A stretch of 20,262 nucleotides of DNA from S009-33 sp041694255 (GTDB lineage: Bacteria; Patescibacteriota; Gracilibacteria; Absconditabacterales; Absconditicoccaceae): NCBI GenBank assembly GCA_041694255.1, contig JASMTN010000026.1:1-20262 (forward strand). The letters are read 5' to 3'. Below, in pieces: positions 9,329 to 18,863 of the stretch (within the stretch, counting starts at the first letter, position 1; each line of letters starts with the position of its first letter). Both the position numbers and the translations under genes were made by a program. Below the pieces are notes generated by a model. It did no database searches. It was not told the DNA's origin and saw only the letters and a list, made by a program, of their open reading frames with translations.

Positions 9329-11236
9329 ATGATAGAAAAAAAAAGACATTCATACTCACATATACTAGCACAGGCTATTAAAAATATATATTGAAATGTT
9401 GTAAAAATGTGAGTTTGACCTGATACAGAAAATGGGTTTTATTATGATTTTGATTTTAAGGATATAGATTTTTCAGACAAATCACTTAAAGATATTCAAA
9501 AAGAGATGAAGGATATAATCAAACAAGATCAAAAGTTTGTAAATTTTAAACTTGATGCAAAAGAAGCTATAAAGCTTTTAGAATTTATATGAGAAGGTTA
9601 TAAGATAGAACTTGCAAATGATTTAGTAGAATCTTGAGAAAAACAAATAGGTTTTTATATAAACATAAATGACAAACTTGATCCTTCAAAGATAGATAAT
9701 ATAAAACAAGAAAATAAACAATCTTATCTTAAATTATTACAAGATGTAGTATCACAGTTTGATTTACAAGAATATACAAAAGATGGTTTGATAACTTTCT
9801 TAGATATGTGTGCTTGACCACATGTAGAAAGTACTTGAGAATTAGATCAAAAATCTTTTAAGGTATCTCATATTGCTTGAGCTTACTGGAAAGGTTCTGA
9901 AAAAAACAATATGCTAACAAGAGTATATTCTTATGCTTTCAATACAAAACAAGAATTAGATGATTATATTTCATTTTTACAAGAAGCTAAGAAAAGAGAT
10001 CATAGACTTATATGAAAGAAGATGGATCTTTTCTCTTTTTCTGATAATGTATGACTTTGACTGCCACTTTGGCACCCTATGGGCATGAGACTTTGGAAAG
10101 CTATAGAGGATTTTTGGAAAAAAGAGCACATAAAATGATGATATGAATTTGTAAGAACTCCACATATTTGAAATCAAAAACTTTGGGAAACTTCATGACA
10201 TTGGGGTTTTTATTCTGATAGTATGTATCCACCACTTGAGGTTGGACAAACTTTAGAAGAAGCTCAAGAATGAAAACAAGCAGAGATATCTGAAAAGTAT
10301 TTACTTAAGCCAATGAACTGTCCTTTTCATGCAGAGATATATAAACAATCTCCAAAATCTTATAGACAATTGCCTTTAAGATGGGCTGAGATAGGTACAG
10401 TATATAGATATGAAAAAAAATGACAACTATGAGGTCTTACAAGAGTTAGGTGATTTTCTCAAGATGATGCACATATATTTTGTACAAAAGAACAAGTTAA
10501 GGACGAGATTATAAAGGTTATAGATTTTATAGAACATATTATTAAATCATTTGATATGGAGTATAAGGCATTTTTGTCTTTTCGTGATCCTTCTTCTTCA
10601 AAGTATGTTTGAAAAGATGAAGATTGGGATATATCACAATCTGTTTTAAAGGAGGTAGCAGAAAAAAAGAAATTAAATGCTGTTATAGAAGAGTGAGAAG
10701 CTGCATTTTATGGCCCAAAGATAGATTTTCAACTTAAAGATTGTTTAGGTAGGTCTCATCAATGTTCTACTGTGCAGTTTGATTTTAATTTACCTGAAAG
10801 ATTTGACCTTTCTTACAAAGATAAAAATGGTGAAGAACAAAGACCATACATGATACATAGAGCATTACTTTGAAGTTTTGAAAGATTTATGAGTATATTG
10901 ATAGAACATTTTGCTTGAGTATTTCCTTTATGGTTAGCTCCAAGGCAAGCTATTATAATACCTGTTTCTGAAAAATTTGATAGCTATGCTAGAAAAATAA
11001 ATAATCAATTTTTATCTTCTGAAATTAGATCAGAAATTGATTTTTCTTCAGATAGTTTTTCAAAAAAAATTAGAAATGCTGAAAAATCTCATATAAATTA
11101 TATACTTATAGTGTGAGAAGATGAAGAAAATTCAAATACTGTGTCTGTTAGAAACTATAAAACTAAAGAACAAACTAAAGAAAACTTAAAAGATTTTGAG
11201 ATTAGAATATTAAAAGAAATTGAGGATAAAGTATAA
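9329..11236 (+). CDS. thrS: Threonyl-tRNA synthetase lacking the N-terminal TGS domain
   Basis: This 635-aa enzyme charges tRNA-Thr. The protein begins directly with the editing (SAD) domain: His7-Ser-Tyr-Ser-His11 and Cys161-Ala-Gly163-Pro-His165 are the editing-site residues (E. coli His73, His77, Cys182, His186), so the usual TGS domain of about 60 residues is absent. No upstream ATG could supply it. In the catalytic domain the zinc ligands are Cys331 ('MNCPFH'), His382 ('DDAHIF') and His510 ('MIHRALLGSFERF'). Motif 2 ('WAEIGTVYRYE ... GLTRVRGFSQDD') and the anticodon-binding domain ('PRQAIIIPVS...', ending near 'SVRNYK') are present. Gly163 of the editing motif is UGA-coded. A perfect AAGGAGGT occurs inside the gene at 10649-10656 but merely encodes a Lys-Glu-Val. 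Confidence 0.95.
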
Positions 11237-11244
11237 TATTTTTA

Positions 11245-11292
11245 TTGAATTGTTTTAAAAAAATAATACTATATAAAATAGTTTAATATAAT
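11245..11292 (+). promoter_or_regulatory. Weak promoter-like region before the VirB2-like gene
   Basis: The 67-bp gap holds TTGAAT at 11245-11250 with TACTAT 16 bp downstream, and an exact TATAAT at 11287-11292, 12 bp before the ATG. The exact -10 has no recognisable -35 partner and would give a very short leader. I cannot decide which, if either, is used. Confidence 0.25.
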
Positions 11293-11303
11293 ATATCATA
11301 ATT

Positions 11304-12206
11304 ATGAAAAAAATAGTTTTGTACTTATTGTTTATAATGCTTTCAATATTCACTTCATGATTCTCTTATGGCTCTGATAGTCCAAGAGATATTCTTGATG
11401 ATGTTGTAGAAAATCGTGCTTGATCTGACTTTGATTCCTCAAGTGTATGAGGTTTTATGAAAGATGTTGCTTGAGGTATTATTATGCCAATTATAATAGT
11501 TATATGACTTATCATAGCTTTTATATGATTTTATAAAATTGCATTTTCAGACAAGGAAGATGATAGAAAAATTGGTATAAATTATACTTTATGGTGAACT
11601 ATATGAGTTATTGTTATGACTTCTGCTTGATTCTTGGTTAACTCTCTTGTTTGAGATACTTGAAGTATGTGAATATTATGATCTCAACAAAGTAAGGATC
11701 CTGCTAGTATAGCAGCTGCTTTATATTCAGATATAATTAAAAATTTTTTCATTCTTGCTATGTACTTTGTTGTTTGAATATTATTTATAATACTTATTAT
11801 AAACTTAATAAAATTTACTTCTTCTTGAGATAAGGAAGATGTTAAAAAACATGCTAAAACTATTGTTGTATGGAATAGTATATGAATAGTTTTTATTATG
11901 TTTGCAAAAAATATAGTAGAAATGTTTTATTCTCAAGTTCAATCTTGATCAACATCACTTTGAGATCAGGAAGCAATACTTGCAAGTAGAGATATATGAT
12001 GGTTATCAACTGTATTAAACTATTTACTTTGATTTATAGCTTTTATACTTACAGCTTTTATTATATACCAAAGTTTTTTATTGCTTATGAAGCCTGATGA
12101 TGAATCAACCTATAAAAATTTAAAGAAGTATTTCTTATATGCTATATTATGAGTTTTGCTTATATGAGGTGTTTATATAATAGCAAACTTCTTCATAATA
12201 AACTAG
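11304..12206 (+). CDS. Multi-pass membrane protein with three VirB2/TrbC-like hairpins, 300 aa
   Basis: The start is ATG 11304 and the stop TAG 12204-12206. Residues 1-22 form a signal peptide (MKKIVLYLLFIMLSIFTSGF), followed by a short acidic segment. Three units of the same design then follow, at about residues 59-116, 149-211 and 237-300. Each is a membrane helix, a charged cytoplasmic loop, then a second helix. The loops align: 'AFSDKEDDRKIGINYTLWG' in unit 1, 'FTSSGDKEDVKKHAKTIVVW' in unit 2 and 'LMKPDDESTYKNLKKYFLY' in unit 3, each followed by an 'IG(I/V)'-type helix start ('LG' in unit 3). A single unit is the shape of VirB2/TrbC and Mbov_0395-type pilin-like conjugation proteins, in which the loop often reads 'GDEEKVKKGKK'. 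No other type IV secretion gene is nearby, so involvement in secretion or pili is inference. Confidence 0.65.
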
Positions 12207-12280
12207 AATTTAAGTAAGGCTTTTAAAAAAATAATCAATTAACTTGAAACTTGATACTTTAAAATTGTAACTTAATAATT

Positions 12281-14215
12281 ATGCATCTGACTTTTAAAGA
12301 TTTAAGAAAACATATTATATTTGTTTTATTTTTCCTTTGGTTAATGGTATTTTTTCATCTTTGATATGTTTATTTACAATCACTTTGACAAGAAAAAGCT
12401 GTTAGATGATGAGTTTTTCTTGAGTGAGTAATATCATCACCAGTTAACCCTCTCCCTTATGTGTGAAATAATTATTATTCAAAGTATGTTCAAAGTTTAT
12501 TATATTCATCTTGTCTAGATGATAATGGTGATGAAGAACTATGTTCTATAAAAACATCAGATAATAAAACATTTACTGTAAATTTATCTTGAGATCATTA
12601 CTGGAAAGATGATAGAAAAATAACTTTAGATGATATATACTTTACCTATAATGATGTTATAAAAGAAAATAGTTTATCATTAGAAAATTCTATATCAAAT
12701 AATATTGTTTCTATAGAAAAAAAAGAAAATAATATAGAAATAATTTTTGAAAGAGAAAGTGTTAATAATTTTGAGTTTTTTAAAAAGCCAATACTTCCAA
12801 AACATATACTTTCTTGAAAAGCAAAAGACTATTATACTTCAGTATATTTACAAAATTTTGTGAATTCAACTTGTGTGGGTTTTGATTATAGGTCAGATTT
12901 TACAAAAAATATTATATTAAACTATAAAAACTGTGAAGATTATTATATAAATTCATATCAATTTTTATTTTTAAATGATATAAAGGAGGTTTCAAATTAT
13001 CTTACATGAACACACAAATTAGATATATATAATGCTTATGAAAATGTTGATCCAAATATATTTGAAAAACATACTATTTTAAAGAAGCTTAGATATTCTT
13101 TTTTCTTTAATATATTAAAACAAACAAATCCTAATATTAAGTCTTTTCTTTCATCAAAAATAATATCTGAACTTAAAAATAATGTTTCAATATCTAATAA
13201 GATTTCCTTTAATTGATATTGACTTTTCCAACTACCTTCAAATAATTTAACATCAGAACAATTTAAAAATCAGTTAGAAAAACAAGTTTTATCATCTAAA
13301 AAAAACAAATATAAAGAAAGTTTAGAAAATGTAACATGAGATAATTTAAATTATACTTATTCTTGAAATAGTTTATTTTATATTGAGAATGATATAAGTT
13401 GATGATTAACAATAAATGGTAATTTATGAACTTGATGATTTGAAAGGTTTAGTATAAGCCAAAATGGAGCAGCTGAATATTTTCCAAGTTCTTATGACTG
13501 AAAAACTTTTAGATATGTACTTTCAAATACATTTAATAATATAAACAATTGAAAAAACACCTATACATTATATGCATATAATTCTTCAGGTGATAGACAA
13601 AAGCTTGATGATATAGTTGTTAATTATAAAAACATAGAATATCCAGACTTTGAATTAACTATGCCAGATTTTACTATAGTATATCTTGATGAATGATTTA
13701 TCTCAAATTTATGAGATGCTATATCTTCAATATTAGAAAATTATTATCCTTGAAATATAATTAGCAAAAAAGTAATATGAAAGGAATATCAAGAAATACT
13801 TAATTCTTGAAATTATGATATGGTTGTTTGAAATGTAAATTTTGATGGTAAGGACATATCTTCACTTTTTAGGACAAAAGATCCCATTTCAAACCCTTCT
13901 TTGTTTGTTAATCAAAATTTTGCATCTTTAATAAGTAATAACTTATTAGCTAGTTTGGAAGATAAAAAAAATATTTTTAATGAGCTTGATAAGATATATA
14001 AAGAATTTATTCCTATGGTAATAATTGGTAATGAAAAAGAAAATATATATGTAAATAAAAAGTATAATATAGATAAATCATTAGATTATTCTAGTTTTGA
14101 AAATAGAAAAAAAATGATCAAATCAATAATAATTAATTCTATCAAAAAACCAGTATGGGGTGAAGTTTCTTTTTCTTGATTCATTAACTTTTTGCAAAAA
14201 GAACTAAAAAACTAA
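12281..14215 (+). CDS. Membrane-anchored solute-binding protein of the oligopeptide type (SBP_bac_5-like), 644 aa
   Basis: The start is ATG 12281 and the stop TAA 14213-14215. A helix at about residues 11-30 (HIIFVLFFLWLMVFFHLGY) anchors the protein; there is no lipobox. After it comes 'GGVFLEGVISSPVNPLPY', matching the first strand of DppA/OppA-type binding proteins ('G.l.eG....p..iNPl'). Around residues 97-127, 'FTVNLSGDHYWKDDRKITLDDI' followed by 'YFTYNDV' matches the family signature 'w(s/k)DG.plTa.Dv.fty'. Such proteins deliver peptides or other solutes to ABC permeases. The rest is divergent and lysine/asparagine-rich. No permease or ATPase gene is next to it, so it is an orphan component here. 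An in-frame AAGGAGGT at 12983-12990 is coding, not a ribosome-binding site. The gene faces the minus-strand rnr gene across a repeat-rich spacer. Confidence 0.75.
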
Positions 14216-14217
14216 TT

Positions 14218-14465
14218 ATAGTAGCAAGTTGAAAGATACAAGTTACAAGTTTTCTTTTATTTCAAAATTATTAACAAACTTTAAAGTGTTTTTTTACAAT
14301 TCATCTTAAGTTTGATACATAAGAATGTTTTGTTATTTCTGTAAAAATAGGATTCCTCTGTTATTCTAGCGAAGGTAGGAATTTCTCTTCTTGCTCAAGT
14401 TAAGTTGAAAAATATCTTTCATCTTTAATCTAACTTGCTACTTTCAACTTGTAACTTGCTACTAT
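14218..14465. repeat. Repeat-rich spacer bounded by a perfect 13-bp inverted repeat
   Basis: The gap between the convergent solute-binding-protein and rnr genes holds no gene. It is bounded by ATAGTAGCAAGTT at 14218-14230 and its exact reverse complement at 14453-14465. Both ends are built from 7-nt units of the type TTACAAG / TAGCAAG / TTGAAAG: CAAGTT occurs at 14225, 14239 and 14246 on the left, and AACTTG at 14432, 14446 and 14453 on the right. A second inverted pair, AAGTTGAAA 14402-14410 and TTTCAACTT 14442-14450, lies inside the right half. It may be a bidirectional terminator, an extragenic repeat or a small non-autonomous element. No clear target-site duplication is visible. Confidence 0.7.
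14351..14383. repeat. Palindromic extragenic element of the ATTC-GCGAAGG-GGAAT type
   Basis: ATTCTAGCGAAGGTAGGAAT at 14363-14382 folds as an eight-pair stem with one mismatch and two wobbles around a GAAG loop. It looks like a decayed copy of the common bacterial extragenic palindrome ATTCCCGCGAAGGCGGGAAT, including the TGT-type lead-in. An alternative 6-bp stem pairs 14352-14357 with 14377-14382. Confidence 0.55.
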
Positions 14466-16399
14466 TACAGTAACTCAAAATTTATTCTTAAAAGTTGTTC
14501 ATCAACTTCTTTAACTTTTACTTTAACTTTATCTCATACACTTAGTTTTTCTCAAGTTCTTTCATTATTAAATTCTAATATTTCAATATCTTGTATCCAC
14601 TCAGGTTTTTTGTTATCTTTGCTTGCAAGTTCTATAAATCATTCAGCAGTATTTTCAAGCTCTATAAAAACTCAAGTTTGTATCATTCAACTTACAGTTC
14701 CTTCATATTCTTCTCATATCTTATCTTTATAGTACTGTACCATAAAAAAGTCTCTAACTTTCCATTCAAGTTTTTGAGCTTTTACCTCTTGTTCAGAACA
14801 TTTTGCTCATATTTTCTCTAATTTATTTTTAAAAGCCGTTATAGCTTTTCTATCAAGTTTTCATTGTTTTTTAAGTTTTATAATTCTGTGTATTTGATAA
14901 TCTGGGTATCTTCTTATAGGTGATGTAAAATGACTATAATAACCAAGTCCTAGTCCAAAATGCCCTAAATTTTTATCAGAATATTCTGCCTTTTGTAAAG
15001 TTCTAAGAATTATTTTTTCAAGTACATATTTTCATTTATGATCTTTTATCTTTTCTATTAGATCTCAATATTCTTTTGTATTATGTTTTACAAAGTCAAA
15101 ATGCACTCAAAATATATTTAAAAGTTTTTTAAGTTTATCTATATCTTCTCATTTTGGTTTTTCATGTATTCTATATAAGAAAGGGTATTTATGAAATTTT
15201 CTACTTACTGATTCATTTGCAAGAACCATAAACTCTTCTATAAGATTGTTAGATTCATATACAGGATATTTTTGGAAATCAACAACTTGTAGGTTCTCAT
15301 CAAGGACTATTTTATGTTCTGGAAATTCAAATCATAATAACCCTTGTTCTTTTTTTATCTTTCATACTTTTTTTCTAAGTTCATTAGATAATTTTATACT
15401 ATCTATAAGTTTTTTCTCTATAACTTTTTTAGAAAAATATAATCTATCACCTTCTTTTAATGTTCAATTATTTATATCATCAACTTCTTTGTATGTAAGA
15501 CGATAATTACTTTCTATTACAGACTCATATACATTATGATCTATAACTTTACCATCCTTATCAAGCACCATCTTGCAAGTAAGTGTCAGCTTGTTTGTAT
15601 GTGGATTTAAAGAACATAGATTATTTGAAAGTTGAGTTGGTAGCATAGGAAGTACTTTGTGTGGTAGATATACTGAAGTTCATCTTTCCAATGCTTCTTG
15701 TTGAGTTATACTAGCATTTTTTACATAATGTGCAACATCTGCTATATGTACATACAATATATAATTATCATTATCATCTTTTTCTATACTTATTGCATCA
15801 TCAAGGTCTTTTGCATCTTCTCCATCTATAGTAAATGTAAAAAGTTTTCTAAAATCTTTCCTTTTTTCAAAATCTTTTTCTGAAGGTTCTTTTAATTTAT
15901 TCATTTCCCATAACACTTTTTTTGGAAATTTTAGTTTAAATCAAGCTTCCAATATATAACCATTTATTATACTTTCAGGATTATTTTTATCTCATAGAAC
16001 TTCTTTAATCTTTCATTCAGGAGATTTTCATTCCCATTTTGATATTTTCACAGCAACTATGTCCTTGTTTTGTGCTTCTTTTGAAAATCTTCAAGGTACA
16101 AAAATATCTGTTTTAAATCAAGGATTGAAAGGTTGTACAAATCAAAAATCTCATTTTTTAGCTTTTGAAAATTCTCACATAATAACTCTATCAGCTCTTT
16201 TGATAATCTTTTGAACTATTGCTTCTTTCCTTCATTTGAAGATTACAACTTTTGCTTCTACTTCATCTTGATCCAAACTACCATTTTTATTTTCTCAAAA
16301 TACAAAAACATTATCCTCATATCAAGGAACTTCTATAAACCCATATTGTCAGCTTATAGCTTGGTAAAACTTTCACCTAATAATCTCTCCTTTTTGCAT
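14465..16399 (-). CDS. rnr: Ribonuclease R family 3'-5' exoribonuclease
   Basis: This 644-aa protein is read on the minus strand from ATG 16399-16397 to TAA 14467-14465; an in-frame stop lies just upstream of the start. It degrades structured RNA 3'-5' in mRNA, rRNA and tRNA quality control. The N-terminus (residues about 8-36, 'RGKFYQAISGQYGFIEV ... DNVFVFGENK') is a cold-shock OB fold. The RNB catalytic domain carries 'TIDGEDAKDLDDAISIE' with the metal-binding aspartates Asp192, Asp198, Asp200 and Asp201 (compare E. coli RNase II Asp201/207/209/210), then 'YVHIADVAHYV'. Further on comes 'GHFGLGLGYYSHFTSPIRRY', the family's RNA-binding signature. A C-terminal S1 domain ('YEGTVSGMIQTGVFIELE ... 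KVKVKEVDEQ') completes it. It is the only minus-strand gene seen here. Confidence 0.95.
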
Positions 16400-16493
16400 A
16401 TATTGTTATAATTTATTAAATTATTTTTACTATAATTATTTATCTTTGATTTTAAAGCTGTTTTATTTTCTTTGACCTGGGGGTTGATTTTAA

Positions 16494-16521
16494 TTGATTT
16501 TATAATTATTTTTTATATACT
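16494..16521 (+). promoter_or_regulatory. Probable promoter for the glycosyltransferase gene
   Basis: TTGATT at 16494-16499 and TATACT at 16516-16521 are 16 bp apart in the 154-bp divergent region between rnr and the gene at 16554. The -35 keeps TTGA and the -10 differs from TATAAT at one base. An exact TATAAT at 16501-16506 has no well-placed -35. The reverse-strand promoter for rnr must also lie in this region, but I could not pick it out. Confidence 0.4.
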
Positions 16522-16553
16522 CAAACTGTATTTAATAACTATACTTAAATTAT

Positions 16554-17315
16554 ATGCAAAGTATTATCAAAAAGATCTATACTCAAGATAAAGAAAACCT
16601 AGTTCAAGATATGTTAGATATTTATAAAAAAGAAAAATTTCTCGTAGTTGATTTTATATATTTTGCTTCATTTTATAAACATATTTTAAAACTTAAAGAT
16701 ACTTCTTACAGTATAAGTTTAGAAAATTCTCATTTTTTACTACCAGACGGGATAGCATTGAGGACTTATTTAGATAAAAAGTTTAAAATCAAGGCTGATA
16801 ATCTTAATGGCACAGATTTTACACCATATTTTTTAGATAAGGTTTGCACTAGTAAAACTCATATTGCTTTTTATACTGTATATGATGAGAAGATTTGAAA
16901 GAAAAAAGAAGATATACATATAGTTGAAGATCATATAAAAAACAATTTTAAACATAAAAAATTAGATTCTTTTGTATCTCATTATTCTACAAGAGGAGAT
17001 GATTTTAATTTCTCTTATTATGCAAATTCTTTAAAACAATGAGATTTTGATGTCAAAATATTTTTAGTTGGTATATGAACACCTTTCCAAGAAAAGTGGG
17101 TGCAGGAACATATTGATTTTTTTAAAGAAAATAGTATTCTAGTTATGAATGTTTGAGGTTTATTTGATTTTTGGGCAGGGTTCGAGAAAAGAGCTCCCAA
17201 ACTTGTTAGAAAGATAAACCTTGAATGGGCTTGGAGATTTTGACAAAATCCTAAGAAAAATTTCAATAAAGTTCTTGATTCTTTTGCTTTGTTTAAAGAA
17301 CTTATTAAAAAATAA
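16554..17315 (+). CDS. WecG/TagA/CpsF family glycosyltransferase (GT26)
   Basis: This 253-aa protein starts at ATG 16554 and ends at TAA 17313-17315. GT26 enzymes transfer a sugar (typically ManNAc or ManNAcA) from a UDP donor to a lipid-linked acceptor at the inner face of the membrane, for teichoic-acid linkage units, enterobacterial common antigen or capsule. Family blocks are visible in order: 'HFLLPDGIAL' with Asp65 in the Pro-Asp-Gly corner implicated in catalysis; 'LNGTDF'; 'KIFLVGIGTPFQEKWVQEH' (the 'VGlG.PkQE.wi' motif); 'VMNVGGLFDFWAG'; and 'KRAPKLVRKINLEWAWRF' (RAP...LEW..R). Length is normal for the family. The C-terminal basic tail (NPKKNFNK...) fits membrane association. The acceptor and sugar cannot be inferred. 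It is 22 bp upstream of the next gene, so probably co-transcribed. Confidence 0.92.
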
Positions 17316-17337
17316 TTTAAAAACTAATAATACAAAT

Positions 17338-18786
17338 ATGAAAAAGATACTTCTTGTAATGTTATTTATATTTTCTTTATCTTTTGTTCAAGCTAACAAT
17401 GACATAGATAATAATAATGATTCAACTTGAACCTGAGATGTCCAAAATTGTAGCATATATGATGATAAATTTAATATAAAATGATTAGATCATGTAAAGT
17501 CTTGATATTATTTAAGTTTTACTATTGATAATGTGCAAGATATATCTTGGGAAGTTATTAGAAATAAAGAAGTTGTTGCTTCTAATGAATGAAGAGCTTT
17601 TTCTTATTCTTTTAATGTTCCTTGAGAAGTTAACTTAAAAGCAAGTTTTAATTATAAATGATGTGAATTAACTGTTAATAAAACAGTGCATATATATGAA
17701 AAGATAATATCTTCATTGATGGAGAAAAAAGACACAACATTTATATCAACATTATGAGATGATAGTCAAGATATATATTATAATAACTATGAATTGGATG
17801 GTTTATTCAAGAATGACTCTTTAATAGATATGTCTGATTATGTTATAATTAATCAAGATTATGTAATTCCTTTTTTGTTAAGACTTTGAGATTTGAAGCA
17901 GCAGTATTCATGAAAAAAATTTGTTTTTTTGGTATCTTCTTCTAAATGATTTTTTTCAAGACTTATTATACCTTACATAAAAGGTTTAGATAAGGAATAT
18001 ATATATGTATATGATAAGGAGAACTTTTTTGAGGTTTTTAATAGTATATATAATGATAAAAACCTAAATATTAAAAACCTTCTTTCTTCTTCAAATGTTT
18101 GAGATAAAATATATTTACCTCTTTCTTATTTTGTTAATAAACTTGTTGAATCTCAACTTAATATAGAGATTTTATGAACAGTCTTATTGACACTTTTTTG
18201 AACTTTGGTTGTTGCATTTTTTAGGCAAATTATATGATTTTCTGTATTTTGAGTTTATACTCCATTAATATTTGCAGTACTTCTTATAACATTATGATAT
18301 AAATTAGCTCTTTTTCTTTTTTGACTTTCTGTTTTATCTGGCATAATAACATACTTTTTTACAAAAAAAATATATATACTTTATTCTGCAAAAATATCAT
18401 TACATTATATTATATATGTTATTTTATCTATAATAGTTGTTTGAATTCTTATTACATATATGGATTTTAATCTTTCTTCTGTAAATTCATCTGTTATATT
18501 GTCATTTTTTATTATGCCTTTACTTACTAAAAATATTATTAAAGAAGATACAAGAATTTTTTCAAAAACTTTTCTATTTTTTATTTTAGAGTTTATTGTT
18601 GTAACAACACTTCTTCTTGCTTTGTTTAAAATAGATTTTTTGAAATATATACTTGTTGCATATCCTGATATGCTTTGGATATTTATAGTTCTAGTTGTTT
18701 TGATTGGTAGATTTACATGACTTCAGCTTCTTGAGTATCTTAGATTTCATCCATTGATTAAGAAAAGTAATTATGAGGAGGAATAA
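17338..18786 (+). CDS. Seven-helix membrane protein of the 7TM-transglutaminase type, 482 aa
   Basis: The start is ATG 17338 and the stop TAA 18784-18786. Residues 1-19 are a signal peptide ending in VQA. Residues about 20-130 are a beta-rich exported domain. Residues about 150-275 look alpha/beta ('DYVIINQDYVIPFLLRLGD', 'KKFVFLVSSSKGFFSRLIIP'). From about residue 278 there are seven membrane helices. The last ends 'YPDMLWIFIVLVVLIGRFTG' and continues 'LQLLEYLRFHPLIKK', which matches the C-terminal '..yPel....l.nlliGR.tGLrl.EylRF' signature of the 7TM_transglut family. In that family an inactive transglutaminase-like domain normally precedes the helices; I do not recognise one here. Partners of the family are often RimK-like ATP-grasp ligases, none of which are in this window. 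Its final codons (Glu-Glu-Glu) contain GAGGAGG, next to the start of a 25-codon ORF. Confidence 0.7.
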
Positions 18787-18863
18787 TGTTATTTAATGTT
18801 TTACTATATATTATCTTATGAAATTTACCGCATTTACATATCCTTGATTGGAGTCAGTTTTAA
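18786..18863 (+). CDS. Possible 25-aa coupling peptide
   Basis: ATG 18786-18788 overlaps the TAA of the previous gene (TAATG) and follows GAGGAGG at 18775-18781, the only well-placed Shine-Dalgarno-like sequence in the window. It reads MLFNVLLYIILGNLPHLHILDWSQF and ends at TAA 18861-18863, overlapping the rlmL-like gene (start 18818) by 46 bp in another frame. It is hydrophobic at its N-terminus. It may serve to carry ribosomes from the upstream gene into the methyltransferase start. It could equally be accidental, because GAGGAGG also encodes the upstream Glu residues. Confidence 0.25.

Noticed and set aside
9977..10177. Minus-strand ORF opposite thrS
   Set aside because: It is the antisense shadow of a strongly conserved part of thrS and carries no family signal.
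14218..14465. CRISPR array in the repeat spacer
   Set aside because: The units are 6-7 nt, in both orientations and without regular unique spacers; no cas gene is present.
14591..16411. Plus-strand ORFs (14591-14821, 15246-15506, 15698-15883, 16211-16411)
   Set aside because: They lie antisense to the well-supported RNase R gene and are Phe/Ser-rich shadows.
16400..16493. Reverse-strand promoter for rnr
   Set aside because: Several TATA-like hexamers exist on the minus strand, but none has a convincing -35 at proper spacing, so no single site can be named.
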